Of a stretch of 64,000 nt of DNA, positions 44,947 to 53,975 are shown piece after piece. The notes below the pieces were generated by a model that was given only the letters and a program-made list of their open reading frames with translations, was not told the DNA's origin and searched no databases. Source of the stretch: Corynebacterium sp. ES2730-CONJ. Its GTDB lineage: Bacteria > Actinomycetota > Actinomycetes > Mycobacteriales > Mycobacteriaceae. A program made the position numbers and the translations under genes. The stretch lies in NCBI RefSeq assembly GCF_024834055.1, contig NZ_JANUXZ010000003.1, forward strand, positions 1-64,000. The letters are read 5' to 3'. Positions within the stretch are counted from its first letter, which is position 1, and each line of letters opens with the position of its first letter.

Positions 44947-45561
44947 GTGATCAGCTTCGAATCTTCTCAGCCGCTCAAAATTGTGGTGCTCGCCTCAGGG
45001 GCGGGCACCCTTTTGCAATCCATCCTTGATAACCAGGGTTTATACCACGTAGTAGGGGTGGTGTGCGATATCACGTGTCCCGCGTTGTCGCGCAGTGAAA
45101 AGGCTGGTATTCCCAGCAGCATCGTGCCGCTGGGAATGAATCGAGATCAGTGGAATGCGGATTTAGCGGTCACTATCGCCCAGTATGAGCCAGACCTCAT
45201 CGTATCCGCTGGATTCATGAAGATACTTGGTGCCCCATTTCTTGATCACTATGCAGGGCGTACCATCAACACCCACCCCGCTCTACTGCCCGCTTTTCCT
45301 GGGGCTCATGCGGTGCGGGATGCCTTAGATTACGGTGTGAAAATCACAGGATCTACCGTGCACTTTATTGATGAAGGGGTGGACACCGGTGAGATCATCG
45401 CTCAAGAGCCCGTGGCGGTCTTGAGCGGGGACTCTGAGGCGGAACTACATGAACGAATCAAAGACGTAGAGCGCAGGCTCATCGTCGACGTTCTCAATTC
45501 TTTTGCCCGAAAATTTCGGGAGGACCAGCACACAGAGAGGTTTTCTTCCATCCATGAGTGA
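44947..45561 (+). CDS. purN: phosphoribosylglycinamide formyltransferase
   Basis: The 204-residue PurN transfers a formyl group from 10-formyl-tetrahydrofolate to GAR in purine synthesis. Motifs are [41 protein letters not shown] with the catalytic asparagine and histidine, and [16 protein letters not shown] with the catalytic aspartate. The start is GTG at 44947. Its 3' end overlaps purH by eight bases. Confidence 0.96.
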   Translation: MISFESSQPLKIVVLASGAGTLLQSILDNQGLYHVVGVVCDITCPALSRSEKAGIPSSIVPLGMNRDQWNADLAVTIAQYEPDLIVSAGFMKILGAPFLDHYAGRTINTHPALLPAFPGAHAVRDALDYGVKITGSTVHFIDEGVDTGEIIAQEPVAVLSGDSEAELHERIKDVERRLIVDVLNSFARKFREDQHTERFSSIHE

Positions 45562-47116
45562 AGATCGCAAAAAGATTAGCCGTGCGCTCATTAGCGTCTA
45601 CGATAAAACAGGGCTCGCTGAACTCGCCCAAGCCCTTGACAGCGCTGGAGTGGAAATTGTTTCCACTGGTTCAACCGCGAAATATATAGCTGGACTCGGC
45701 ATCGGAGTAACCGCAGTGGATCACCTGACGGGTTTTCCAGAATGCCTGGAAGGGCGGGTCAAAACTCTACATCCCAACGTGCACGCCGGCATTTTAGCCG
45801 ATACCCGAAAAGCCCATCATCTCAACCAGTTGGCAGAGCTCAACATCGCCCCTTTCCAGTTGGTTGTTGTTAACTTGTACCCCTTTAAGGAGACCGTCGC
45901 CTCGGGTGCCGATGAGGATTCGTGTGTCGAGCACATCGATATTGGGGGCCCCACAATGGTGAGGGCAGCCGCTAAAAATCACTCCTCGGTCGCCGTGGTG
46001 GTATCCCCGGCTCGCTATAGCGATATTGAGCATGCCCTTCAAATAGGAGGCTTTAGCATTAAGCAGCGCCAGAGCTTAGCCGCCGAAGCTTTCCGGCACA
46101 CTGCCTCATATGATCTCGCTGTAGCGACGTGGATGGCCGAAAACGAGACTGATTCTCAATTCCCAGAATTTTTAGGGCTCGAGTACCAGCTCAGCACCAC
46201 TCTGCGTTACGGAGAGAACCCACATCAAGAAGCCGCCCTCTATAGCTCGGGCACGGGACTCGCTAGTGCACAGCAGCTGAGCGGTAAAGAAATGAGTTAT
46301 AACAACTTTACCGACGCTGACGCCGCCTGGCGGGCCGCGTGGGATCACGAGCGCAGCTGCGTGGCCATCATTAAACATGCCAATCCTTGCGGCATCGCGG
46401 TCTCGGATGAATCGATAGCGCACGCTCACCAACTAGCCCATGACTGTGATCCACTGTCCGCATTTGGTGGAGTTATTGCAGCCAATCGCGAAGTCACAGC
46501 TGACATGGCGCGCCGTATCGCTGAGATCTTTACTGAAGTGATCATCGCACCCAGCTATGAGGCTGAAGCGATCGAGATCCTCGAAGCTAAGAAAAACCTT
46601 CGCATCCTGCGCGCCGAACCACCTCTCGTTGGGGGAGTAGAGCGCCGTGAGATAGCAGGCGGCCTCCTAGTCCAATCGCGAGATATAATTGATGCCCATG
46701 GGGATAACCCCAAGAATTGGACCCTCGTTGCTGGTACTCCCAGCGACCCAGCGGAATTAGAAGACCTTAACTTCGCCTGGCGGGCAGTACGCTCGGTGAA
46801 GTCCAACGCCATCCTTCTTGCAGCGAACGGCGCCACAGTGGGGGTAGGCATGGGGCAGGTTAATCGGGTAGATGCCGCAAAATTAGCAGTCGAACGCGCT
46901 AATAGTCTCGCTGGAGATATCGAACGGGCTCGCGGTGCTGTGGCGGCATCAGACGCCTTCTTCCCCTTCCCTGATGGCTTCGAAATTTTGGCGGACGCCG
47001 GTATTAAAGCGGTCGTGCAACCCGGTGGTTCGATTCGTGACACCGATGTTATCGAGGCCGCTAAACGCGCGGGAGTGACGATGTATCTTACGGGAACCCG
47101 ACACTTCGCTCATTAG
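45554..47116 (+). CDS. purH: bifunctional AICAR transformylase / IMP cyclohydrolase
   Basis: The 520-residue enzyme catalyses the last two steps to IMP. The N-terminal cyclohydrolase domain includes [15 protein letters not shown] and [15 protein letters not shown]; the C-terminal transformylase domain includes [12 protein letters not shown] and [12 protein letters not shown] with the catalytic lysine-histidine pair. The ATG at 45554 overlaps the purN stop codon (ATGAGTGA), giving the normal length; the frame from 45503 is longer than the family. Confidence 0.96.
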   Translation: MSEDRKKISRALISVYDKTGLAELAQALDSAGVEIVSTGSTAKYIAGLGIGVTAVDHLTGFPECLEGRVKTLHPNVHAGILADTRKAHHLNQLAELNIAPFQLVVVNLYPFKETVASGADEDSCVEHIDIGGPTMVRAAAKNHSSVAVVVSPARYSDIEHALQIGGFSIKQRQSLAAEAFRHTASYDLAVATWMAENETDSQFPEFLGLEYQLSTTLRYGENPHQEAALYSSGTGLASAQQLSGKEMSYNNFTDADAAWRAAWDHERSCVAIIKHANPCGIAVSDESIAHAHQLAHDCDPLSAFGGVIAANREVTADMARRIAEIFTEVIIAPSYEAEAIEILEAKKNLRILRAEPPLVGGVERREIAGGLLVQSRDIIDAHGDNPKNWTLVAGTPSDPAELEDLNFAWRAVRSVKSNAILLAANGATVGVGMGQVNRVDAAKLAVERANSLAGDIERARGAVAASDAFFPFPDGFEILADAGIKAVVQPGGSIRDTDVIEAAKRAGVTMYLTGTRHFAH

Positions 47117-47189
47117 GAATTGGTGATCGTGGTGGTGGTTTTGCTCGCACTAGAAGAAAGCCGCCACCCGATCGACTATTTTTAAAGCT

Positions 47190-48026
47190 ATGACTATTAC
47201 CCTTCCTGGCCCTGCCATTCTATTTGCACCCGCAGGCCGAGTTGATATCATCCCCAAGGCAGCCCGTATAGCCGATATGGTCATTCTCGACCTCGAGGAC
47301 GGTGCCGGTGATATCGACCGTGACTTGGCTTATGAAAATATCCGAGCATGCGGTCTGGATCCGGCTTCTACCATTGTGCGCACGATTGGTCCCGACAGTC
47401 AGTTCTTTGAACAAGATGTGGCTTTCGTAAAAACGACTCCTTATTCCACGGTGATCGTGCCTAAAATAGGTTCCAATATTCCAGCAGTCCTAGAGGGCCT
47501 CGATGTGATTGCGATGATCGAGACTCCTCAAGCAGTGGTCAACCTGCCAGCGATCGCCGCGCATCCGAGCATTGTGGGCCTTTTGTGGGGAGCCGAAGAC
47601 CTAACCGTGCAACTGGGAGGTACTCACTCGCGCCGTGGACCCGACGAGGTGTACCCGCACACCTATCGCGACACGATGCGGTTGACTCGAGCCATGATGC
47701 ATATGCAAGCCGCGGCTCACGGCAAGATCAGTATCGATGCAGTTTACGGGGACTTCACCGATGATGAAGGTCTGCGGGCGGAGGCAACCGATGCAGCTCG
47801 CTCTGGCTTCGCCGCCAGTGCGTGTATACACCCGCGCCAAGTCGAGGTGATTCGCAAGGCTTACGCCCCCGAGCCCAGCCACTATCAGTGGGCAGAAAAA
47901 GTTGTAGCTAAAGCAGCGAACTACCCGGGAGCTTTCCAATTAGATGGTGAAATGATCGATGCTCCACTTATCCAGCAAGCACATCGGATTATTGCGCGGC
48001 ATAAGTACGCAAAAGATCAAGAGTAA
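47190..48026 (+). CDS. CitE-like HpcH/HpaI aldolase family lyase
   Basis: The 278-residue protein is a TIM-barrel lyase of the CitE-like group: LFAPAGRVDIIPKAA, MVILDLEDGAGDIDRD with the metal-binding acidic residues, MIETPQAVVNL and LLWGAEDLTVQLGG. It stands alone without citD or citF, so it is not part of a citrate lyase complex; such proteins cleave malyl-CoA or citramalyl-CoA type substrates. It overlaps the convergent amtR gene by 38 bases. Confidence 0.9.
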   Translation: MTITLPGPAILFAPAGRVDIIPKAARIADMVILDLEDGAGDIDRDLAYENIRACGLDPASTIVRTIGPDSQFFEQDVAFVKTTPYSTVIVPKIGSNIPAVLEGLDVIAMIETPQAVVNLPAIAAHPSIVGLLWGAEDLTVQLGGTHSRRGPDEVYPHTYRDTMRLTRAMMHMQAAAHGKISIDAVYGDFTDDEGLRAEATDAARSGFAASACIHPRQVEVIRKAYAPEPSHYQWAEKVVAKAANYPGAFQLDGEMIDAPLIQQAHRIIARHKYAKDQE

Positions 48027-48660
48027 CGTCGACCCGGTCTTCTGGCAGAGGGGAATTTAAAACGGCGAGAGCTGCGTCGGCGAGCATGCACGCCGTTTCC
48101 GGCAGGCAGGTGGAACTGAGCTGATATGGGGTCGAGCCGTCATTATCGCGCATTTCGCTCACCGAGGTGGCTAAAAGAAAAGGTACGTGAGCGCGAGGAT
48201 CGTCTGGGCCCACAATTTCAGCCGCGGTTGCGCGGAAGAATTCCCGCAACCGGCGACGCTGATCATGATAGGTGGCAAATTCTTCGGAGCTCACTACTGG
48301 CAGTTGGTATAGTTTACCGACATTCCACCGAGTAGATAGTAGCAGGCGACATTCTGAGGCTGTCAGCGCCCACAGCCGCATTGGGGCGGGTAAGGTAGCG
48401 TTTTCGAAATGCGCAGCGAGCGCCATCGACGGTTCTACCGTGGAGTTAAGTAAGGTTAGAAATATCTCAGTCTTAGAAGGAAAGTGGTAGTACAGACTCG
48501 CTTGCCTAATACCCACCGCATCAGCTATCTGGTGGGTGGACGTAGTGGCAAAGCCTTGGGTGGTGAATAACTCCGCGGCTGCATCCAAGATCTCTTCGCG
48601 GGCGGTAGCGCCACGCCGACGAGGACTGTTTTTGCGGGGACGCCCCACTGCTCCAGCCAT
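47989..48660 (-). CDS. amtR: AmtR, TetR-type master regulator of nitrogen control
   Basis: The 223-residue protein matches AmtR of C. glutamicum closely from memory, including MAGAVGRPRK, REEILDAAAELFTTQGFATT, STHQIADAVGIRQASLYYHF and MRLWALTASECRLLLSTRWN. AmtR represses ammonium uptake and assimilation genes and is released by adenylylated GlnK. It follows a degenerate nucleotidyltransferase gene by two bases on the same strand, suggesting a common transcript. Confidence 0.95.
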   Translation of the reverse strand: MAGAVGRPRKNSPRRRGATAREEILDAAAELFTTQGFATTSTHQIADAVGIRQASLYYHFPSKTEIFLTLLNSTVEPSMALAAHFENATLPAPMRLWALTASECRLLLSTRWNVGKLYQLPVVSSEEFATYHDQRRRLREFFRATAAEIVGPDDPRAHVPFLLATSVSEMRDNDGSTPYQLSSTCLPETACMLADAALAVLNSPLPEDRVDVTLDLLRTYAAQ

Positions 48661-48662
48661 CC

Positions 48663-49568
48663 TTATACCTCTTTCTGTGCAGGAAGCGCGGACTCTAGGG
48701 AAGAAAATACATCCGAAACCATACGTGTCGACGCTCCATAAGTACTGCGCTGAATGGCAGGCAAAGAAGCGGCGGTGGTTTCGTGGCCATGTACTCGATC
48801 AGTGAAGCGTCTAAATTGCAAGCCTAGTCCAGATTCCCACGCGGTGCGCAGATAGTCTGCCTGCGCAGCCTCGAGCGTTCCCGCCAGCACTGCCGAGTTT
48901 AATCGCGCGGGAGTAGAGAACTCTTGTGATTTCGCGGCCACTCCAGCCCATCTAGCGAGCGCAATAATAGGATAGAGCAGCGATTGGCGAATATCGATAT
49001 GAGCCTTAAGATCTGGCAATCCCGAGTTCATCCTAACGGCTGGCGGTCGGTAAGTAAATGCCTCTTTAAGCAGCTCAACGGCTGCATTTTCTTGGTTAAC
49101 GACGTGTGCTAATAGCCACGTGCCAGCGTCGGCAAAGACGGCGAACCCACGACCATCAGTGCCTTTCAGTTCCATGAGCCACTTTTCCTTGCTCCGCGCT
49201 TCGAATCCAAAGTGGGTGCGTTCAGTCAGGAGTCCTACTTGCCCAATAAGCTCGATCAGTGGCTGGGTATCAACCGCGGTACCGCCGACGGTTAGCCACT
49301 TAATGGGTGAACTAGGCAGTGCGTCGCCACGGCCGACCGCTCCGGTGAGTACTAGATCCGCACCCCCAGTCAGGTCCTTGATACCTTCCGAGTGGAGTAC
49401 ATCGGTAATAAGTCGTGAAAACCAAATGACCAGCTCTTGGGGCCTAGCCTCATGCTCAATTGCGTTGCGGATGAGATCCTGAGACTCAAGGAGAATACCG
49501 CGAGCGGTGGCAGCATTCTGGCACTGCGGCGCCTGGGAGGCGAGTTCAAGAAGAGAATCATGCAACAC
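48663..49568 (-). CDS. degenerate nucleotidyltransferase-like protein (DUF294 type)
   Basis: The 301-residue protein resembles the putative nucleotidyltransferase plus substrate-binding (PF10335-type) architecture: LVLTGAVGRGDALPSS stands where active enzymes have G-S-x-G-R-G-E followed by a D-x-D metal site, but here the DxD is missing. The C-terminal helical part DIRQSLLYPIIALARWAGVA fits the substrate-binding domain. A GTG at 49568 after GGGGAAAG is preferred; the longer frame to 49661 would lie in the rpsR terminator. It is directly upstream of amtR. Probably non-catalytic; role unknown. Confidence 0.78.
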   Translation of the reverse strand: MLHDSLLELASQAPQCQNAATARGILLESQDLIRNAIEHEARPQELVIWFSRLITDVLHSEGIKDLTGGADLVLTGAVGRGDALPSSPIKWLTVGGTAVDTQPLIELIGQVGLLTERTHFGFEARSKEKWLMELKGTDGRGFAVFADAGTWLLAHVVNQENAAVELLKEAFTYRPPAVRMNSGLPDLKAHIDIRQSLLYPIIALARWAGVAAKSQEFSTPARLNSAVLAGTLEAAQADYLRTAWESGLGLQFRRFTDRVHGHETTAASLPAIQRSTYGASTRMVSDVFSSLESALPAQKEV

Positions 49569-49650
49569 AGTTTTCCAGCTTTCCCCGTTGTAAAAAAATA
49601 ACCACATTAGTTTAGCGCACAAATCCAGTAATGACTCGCTGTGCACAACA

Positions 49651-49684
49651 AAGCGCTCCACCAGATATAAGGTGGAGCGCTTAG
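49651..49684 (-). terminator. terminator after rpsR
   Basis: A perfect 12-bp stem, AAGCGCTCCACC (49651-49662) with GGTGGAGCGCTT (49671-49682), stands about 50 bases after rpsR on the minus strand. The T tract is short but pairing is strong. Confidence 0.8.
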
Positions 49685-49734
49685 GGCTGTCGTTGCAACT
49701 CTCTACGAAGAGAGAGGCGTTAATCGTCCCAGAC

Positions 49735-49983
49735 TTAGCGGCTGGTGAACGGCAGGAGAGCCATCTCGCGAGCGTTCTTCACAGCGGTTGCGACCTGACG
49801 CTGTTGCTGTGGGGTAAGACCAGTCACGCGACGTGAACGGATCTTGTGGCGATCTGAGATGAATAGACGAAGGGTGTTAATGTCCTTGTAGTCTACCTTC
49901 TCAATGCCCTGAGCCTTGAGAGGGTTTTTCTTCGGGCGGCGGGATTGTTCCATCCGCGCCTTCTTCATATTAGTGCGCTTCAT
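49735..49983 (-). CDS. rpsR: 30S ribosomal protein S18
   Basis: The 82-residue S18 contains the family core [26 protein letters not shown] and [13 protein letters not shown]. It has no cysteine, so it is the zinc-independent form. It is the last gene of rpmB-rpmG-rpsN-rpsR on the minus strand; 15 bases separate it from rpsN. Genomes of this group usually hold a second cysteine-containing copy elsewhere for some of these proteins, which cannot be seen here. Confidence 0.95.
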   Translation of the reverse strand: MKRTNMKKARMEQSRRPKKNPLKAQGIEKVDYKDINTLRLFISDRHKIRSRRVTGLTPQQQRQVATAVKNAREMALLPFTSR

Positions 49984-49998
49984 TAGATACTCCCTGAA

Positions 49999-50304
49999 TT
50001 ACCAGCTGGACTTACGAACGCCTGGCAGCTCACCGCGGTGAGCCATCTGGCGCATACGGACACGGGACAGGCCAAACTTGCGGAGGTAACCGCGAGGACG
50101 GCCATCGTGCGAGTCGCGATTGCGGACACGAACTGGGGAGGCATCGCGAGGTTGACGGTTCAGTTCGAACTGTGCATCCAGACGATCCTCGTCAGAGGTA
50201 TTGGGATTCTTAATGATTGCCTTGAGCTCGTTACGACGCTCCGCATAGCGGGCGACGATTTCCTTGCGCTGCTCGTTCTTGGCGATCTTGGACTTCTTAG
50301 CCAT
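49999..50304 (-). CDS. rpsN: 30S ribosomal protein S14, zinc-independent form
   Basis: The 101-residue S14 has the long form of the protein, [20 protein letters not shown] at the start and [20 protein letters not shown] at the end, without the CxxC pairs of the short zinc-binding S14. The gene lies three bases after rpmG. It is a structural protein of the small subunit head. Confidence 0.96.
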   Translation of the reverse strand: MAKKSKIAKNEQRKEIVARYAERRNELKAIIKNPNTSDEDRLDAQFELNRQPRDASPVRVRNRDSHDGRPRGYLRKFGLSRVRMRQMAHRGELPGVRKSSW

Positions 50305-50307
50305 AGA

Positions 50308-50472
50308 TTATCGCTCCTCGCGGAATTCGACGTGCTTGCGGACAACCGGATCGTATTTTTTCAAGGTAATGCGATCAGGATTGTTGCGCTTATTCTTACG
50401 AGTGACATAGGTATAACCAGTGCCAGCCGTAGACTTCAGCTTGATAATTGGACGGATGTCATTACGTGCCAT
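50308..50472 (-). CDS. rpmG: 50S ribosomal protein L33, zinc-independent form
   Basis: This short gene encodes 54 residues starting [20 protein letters not shown] and ending [10 protein letters not shown]. No cysteines are present, so the zinc ribbon of L33 is lost. It lies between rpmB and rpsN with three-base gaps on both sides. It falls below usual ORF length limits but translation on the minus strand from the ATG at 50472 is uninterrupted. Confidence 0.96.
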   Translation of the reverse strand: MARNDIRPIIKLKSTAGTGYTYVTRKNKRNNPDRITLKKYDPVVRKHVEFREER

Positions 50473-50475
50473 GTG

Positions 50476-50712
50476 TTAGACCTTCTCTCCCCGGGCGCGG
50501 ATCTGTGCAACCACGGACTCAATGCCGTCGCGATCGATGATCTTCAGACCCTTGGTGGAAACATTCAAAACAATGGTACGGCCCTCAGAGGGCAGGTAGA
50601 ACCTACGACGCTGCACGTTGGGGTTCCAACGGCGGGAAGTGCGTCGGTGCGAGTGAGAGACAGACTTGCCGAAACTCGGCGTGCGTCCCGTAACCTGGCA
50701 AATAGCCGACAT
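50476..50712 (-). CDS. rpmB: 50S ribosomal protein L28
   Basis: The 78-residue L28 begins [20 protein letters not shown] and has the [16 protein letters not shown] block. Only one cysteine remains, so it cannot form the zinc site of four-cysteine L28. It is the first gene of the minus-strand ribosomal group and is divergent from rpmE. Confidence 0.95.
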   Translation of the reverse strand: MSAICQVTGRTPSFGKSVSHSHRRTSRRWNPNVQRRRFYLPSEGRTIVLNVSTKGLKIIDRDGIESVVAQIRARGEKV

Positions 50713-51161
50713 GGGTAAAACTTTCTCCTAGCCGCCCTTCGTTCACACCTGCGCTAACAAGGTACTAAGGGCGTTAACGAACAATTTCGACAACAGCAAG
50801 GGACAACCATACCGAAAAACTCAATAAATTCCTAATCCCAATCCTCGATGACCCCGAAAAGTAGTCTGATGGACGTAAAGGAGTAGCACATTAGTGGTTG
50901 CAGTCATGCGGACCACCTCGTACTACCCGATGCCGCATGAGAAGTTTCACTGTAAAAGTGGCTAAGAAGATTTCCTTTTCCACCCTTGCTGCTGGTAGTA
51001 TTTCCGAGGTTGCTATCACGCCACCGCATAGGTGGTGGGCTTATATGTGGTAGAAGCATGACAACTAACCGTAAACGAAACCCAACTCAGGCACGATCAC
51101 TCCATATAGTATGTAGGGGCGAGACGACCTGAAGTTTCAATCCTGAGGGAATCGGAGAATT
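50713..51161. other. divergent region rpmB / rpmE
   Basis: These 449 bases separate two ribosomal protein operons. No Zur-like palindrome could be recognised. A hairpin CCACC-gcata-GGTGG lies near 51021-51035 and CATGCGG/CCGCATG lies near 50907-50940. A 24-codon frame at 51058-51132 stands 29 bases before rpmE. Promoters for both operons must be inside. Confidence 0.5.
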
Positions 51162-51428
51162 ATGAAGAAGGACATCCACCCGGACTACCATCCGGTCGTG
51201 TTCCAGGATGCTGGTACTGGCTTCCAGTTCCTGACTCGTTCCACCGCTCATAGCGACCGCAAGGTCACGTGGGAGGACGGTAACGAATATCCGTTGATCG
51301 TCGTAGACGTCACAAGCGAATCGCACCCATTCTGGACCGGTGCTCAGCGCGTGATGGATACCGCTGGTCGTGTTGAGAAGTTCCAGCGTCGTTTCGGTGG
51401 CATGGCCCGCCGCACTAAGAAGTCCTAA
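51162..51428 (+). CDS. rpmE2: 50S ribosomal protein L31 type B
   Basis: The 88-residue protein is L31 type [19 protein letters not shown], then [20 protein letters not shown] and [20 protein letters not shown]. The CxxC zinc site of type A L31 is absent. A GGAG sequence precedes the ATG. It is followed by rpmF after 14 bases. Confidence 0.96.
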   Translation: MKKDIHPDYHPVVFQDAGTGFQFLTRSTAHSDRKVTWEDGNEYPLIVVDVTSESHPFWTGAQRVMDTAGRVEKFQRRFGGMARRTKKS

Positions 51429-51442
51429 GGAGGGAAGAAAAA

Positions 51443-51616
51443 ATGGCAGTTCCAAAGCGTCGTATGTCGCGTGCTAATACCCACGCCCGCCGTTCCCAGT
51501 GGAAGGCTGATAACGTGGCCCTCCAGGAAGTCACGATCGATGGTCGCACTGTGCGTATCCCTCGTCGTCTGGTTAGGGCAGCTAAACTAGGCTTGGTCGA
51601 CGTCGAGCAGTTCTAG
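51443..51616 (+). CDS. rpmF: 50S ribosomal protein L32
   Basis: This gene of 57 codons encodes [20 protein letters not shown] at the N-terminus and ends GLVDVEQF. It contains no cysteine, so it is the zinc-free L32. AAGGAGGGAAG stands before the ATG. It is too short for many gene finders but is a sure ribosomal gene, co-transcribed with rpmE2. A very strong terminator follows. Confidence 0.96.
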   Translation: MAVPKRRMSRANTHARRSQWKADNVALQEVTIDGRTVRIPRRLVRAAKLGLVDVEQF

Positions 51617-51630
51617 ATTTATTAATATAG

Positions 51631-51685
51631 AACCTAGCCCCATGGTGCGGATAAAATCTGCGCACCATGGGGCTAGGTTTTTCTT
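51631..51685 (+). terminator. terminator after rpmF with 19-bp stem
   Basis: A perfect 19-bp stem (51631-51649 with 51661-51679) closes an 11-base loop and is followed by TTTTTC. It isolates the ribosomal operon from mprA. Confidence 0.95.
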
Positions 51686-51741
51686 AATCTAGCAAAAGTG
51701 CTGTAGAAGTGATCCGAGTAACTTAAGATGGGCATAATGAA

Positions 51742-51758
51742 CTCCTGATCGTCAGGAG
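51742..51758. promoter_or_regulatory. inverted repeat at the likely mprA promoter
   Basis: CTCCTGA-tcg-TCAGGAG (51742-51758) is a perfect 7-bp inverted repeat. CATAAT at 51733-51738 looks like a -10 box, which would put the transcription start inside the repeat. A repressor or the response regulator itself could bind here. Confidence 0.5.
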
Positions 51759-51783
51759 GTAGAACAGTAGGGCTTTTTATATT

Positions 51784-52476
51784 ATGAAAATCTTAGTCGT
51801 CGACGATGAGCAAGCAGTGAGAGAGTCACTCAGGCGCTCATTATCGTTTAATGGATACACCGTTACTACAGCCAAAGATGGTGAGACGGCGATCAGCATG
51901 ATCGACAGCGAGGACCCAGATCTGGTGATCTTGGATGTCATGATGCCCAATATGGATGGGCTGGAAGTGTGTCGCTTCCTGCGCGGTTCTGGGGATGACC
52001 GTCCTATCCTCGTCCTAACCGCCCGTGATGGCGTTTCCGATCGCGTCGCCGGACTCGATGCTGGCGCAGATGACTATCTTCCAAAACCATTCGCCCTCGA
52101 AGAACTACTAGCAAGGGTCCGATCTCTGCTGCGCCGTGCTGCTGCCGAATCAACCACTCCTGCTGCCAGCGGCGAGTTAGTATTCGCCGATCTGGTTCTC
52201 AACCCCGAAACCCGTGATGTCACTAGAGGCCGCCGCCGTGTAAGTCTCACGCGTACCGAGTTTGCTCTCTTACAGTATTTACTCGCTAATCCCAAAAAGG
52301 TACTCAGTCGCAGCCAAATCCTCGAGCAGGTCTGGGGCTACGATTTTCCAACCTCGGGTAATGCCTTGGAAGTTTATATTGGTTACCTACGCCGCAAGAC
52401 CGAGAGGGGAGGGGCGACCCGTCTCATCCACACGGTGCGCGGCGTGGGTTATGTTCTACGCGATACGGCACCGTGA
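51784..52476 (+). CDS. mprA: response regulator, MprA type
   Basis: The 230-residue OmpR-family regulator has a receiver domain with VVDDEQ and the phosphorylated aspartate in [12 protein letters not shown], the lysine in YLPKPF, and a winged-helix domain with [14 protein letters not shown] and VYIGYLRRK. With MprB it senses envelope stress in actinobacteria. The stop codon overlaps the mprB start (GTGA). An inverted repeat lies at its likely promoter. Confidence 0.95.
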   Translation: MKILVVDDEQAVRESLRRSLSFNGYTVTTAKDGETAISMIDSEDPDLVILDVMMPNMDGLEVCRFLRGSGDDRPILVLTARDGVSDRVAGLDAGADDYLPKPFALEELLARVRSLLRRAAAESTTPAASGELVFADLVLNPETRDVTRGRRRVSLTRTEFALLQYLLANPKKVLSRSQILEQVWGYDFPTSGNALEVYIGYLRRKTERGGATRLIHTVRGVGYVLRDTAP

Positions 52477-53915
52477 TCCTCAGACGTCCCAGTTTTGGCC
52501 CCGCCGCGCCGGTGGGGCCAGCGGAGGATGCGCTCCTTAAAGACGACCTGTTCGGCTCCTCCAATTCTTTGCGGTGGAGGGTAACAATCTTTACCACCTA
52601 TATGGTGGCGATCGTCATCTTCGTGGTATTAATCCTCAGTTACTTATCGGCTTCGAGGGCGATTACTAATGCAGTCGACCAAGACCTGCGTGCCAAGGCG
52701 GAATCTATGATGGTTCTGAGCGAGTCCCCTCAATTCGCCTTAAATGCTCGATCAGAGATTGATTATTTCAAGGTCCGCAACCCTGACTATTTTGCCACTG
52801 TGCAGCGCTCCGACTGGGTCTATTCCGTTGGCGATGAACTCCCGCTTCCGGTCATTCGAGCCACCGACCGATCTAAAGTAGAAACTATTGACGGAAAACG
52901 CATCTATCTGCTTATCGATGACCAGCGCACTATGGTGATGATAGCCCGCGACTTTGGTGGCGTTCAGTCGCTCTTAGCTGCTCTAGGTTTTGTTTTACTG
53001 ATTATCGCAGGCCTGGGTATCGTACTCGCAGTGGCAATAGGTTTATTTGTTGCTAGGGCAGGATTACGGCCTTTGGTAGCACTGCAAGCTGCTGTAGAAG
53101 AAGTCACCAAAACCAAAAAACTCGAGCCGATTCCGGTCTCAGGCACAGTAGAATTAGCCCAACTGACCACTTCCTTCAACGAGATGCTTCGAGCATTGGA
53201 AGAGTCCCGCAAACAACAAGCAGAACTCATCGCTGATGCGGGTCATGAACTTAAAACACCGTTGACTTCTATGCGAACCAATATTGAATTGCTCATGATG
53301 ATGGAAAAACAAGGCGGGATAAGTGCCAGTGATCGCGCTGAGATGGAATCCGATGTGCTGGCGCAGATGGAAGAATTGACCACCCTTATCGAGACCTTGG
53401 GAGATCTAGCACGCGAAGATTCATCCTCCCTAGAACTGCAAGTGGTCGAGTTAGCCGACTCCGTTGACGAGGCCTTTGAAAAAGTGCGCCGCAGGCGCCC
53501 CGATATTCAATTCATAGCGAATCTCAGTCCTTGGTATTTATGGGGAGATCTCCAAGGGATAGATCGAGCCATCCTCAACTTGATTGATAATGCGGCGAAA
53601 TTCTCTCCCCCGGGGGCCCCTGTCAAGGTAAATATGGAGCAACTCTCTTCAGATCTCTTGGAGCTATCTGTTGCTGACTCGGGACCTGGAATTGCCCCAA
53701 GGGAGAGGCACAAAGTATTCGGGCGATTCTACCGGTCAATTGAGGCTCGAGCGGTACCTGGGTCCGGCTTAGGGCTATCGATTGTGGCCAAGGTGATTGC
53801 GCGCCATCACGGCACTATAGAAGTCCTAGATTCCGAGGACGGCGGCACACTAATGCGAGTGACCATTCCGGGATCAACGGACCCCGACGCAGTCGGCGGA
53901 ACACAAAGAAGATAA
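52473..53915 (+). CDS. mprB: sensor histidine kinase, MprB type
   Basis: The 480-residue kinase has two membrane segments (about residues 35-58 and 165-192) around an extracytoplasmic sensor region, a HAMP linker, the HisKA box [14 protein letters not shown] with the phospho-histidine, and the ATPase motifs [21 protein letters not shown] and [12 protein letters not shown]. It starts with GTG overlapping the mprA stop by four bases. It is followed by a membrane-anchored HtrA protease, as in mycobacteria. Confidence 0.95.
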   Translation: MILRRPSFGPAAPVGPAEDALLKDDLFGSSNSLRWRVTIFTTYMVAIVIFVVLILSYLSASRAITNAVDQDLRAKAESMMVLSESPQFALNARSEIDYFKVRNPDYFATVQRSDWVYSVGDELPLPVIRATDRSKVETIDGKRIYLLIDDQRTMVMIARDFGGVQSLLAALGFVLLIIAGLGIVLAVAIGLFVARAGLRPLVALQAAVEEVTKTKKLEPIPVSGTVELAQLTTSFNEMLRALEESRKQQAELIADAGHELKTPLTSMRTNIELLMMMEKQGGISASDRAEMESDVLAQMEELTTLIETLGDLAREDSSSLELQVVELADSVDEAFEKVRRRRPDIQFIANLSPWYLWGDLQGIDRAILNLIDNAAKFSPPGAPVKVNMEQLSSDLLELSVADSGPGIAPRERHKVFGRFYRSIEARAVPGSGLGLSIVAKVIARHHGTIEVLDSEDGGTLMRVTIPGSTDPDAVGGTQRR

Positions 53916-53975
53916 GCTAGATTCACAGACTCTTTTTAAAATCATTCCAGCCTCCCTTAACAAACGTGGAGCATC

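Noticed and set aside
50775..50795. LexA-like sequence CGAAC ... TCGAC
   Set aside because: Spacing and symmetry do not match the corynebacterial SOS box.
50713..51161. Zur binding site between the two ribosomal operons
   Set aside because: No convincing AT-rich palindrome of the Zur type was seen.
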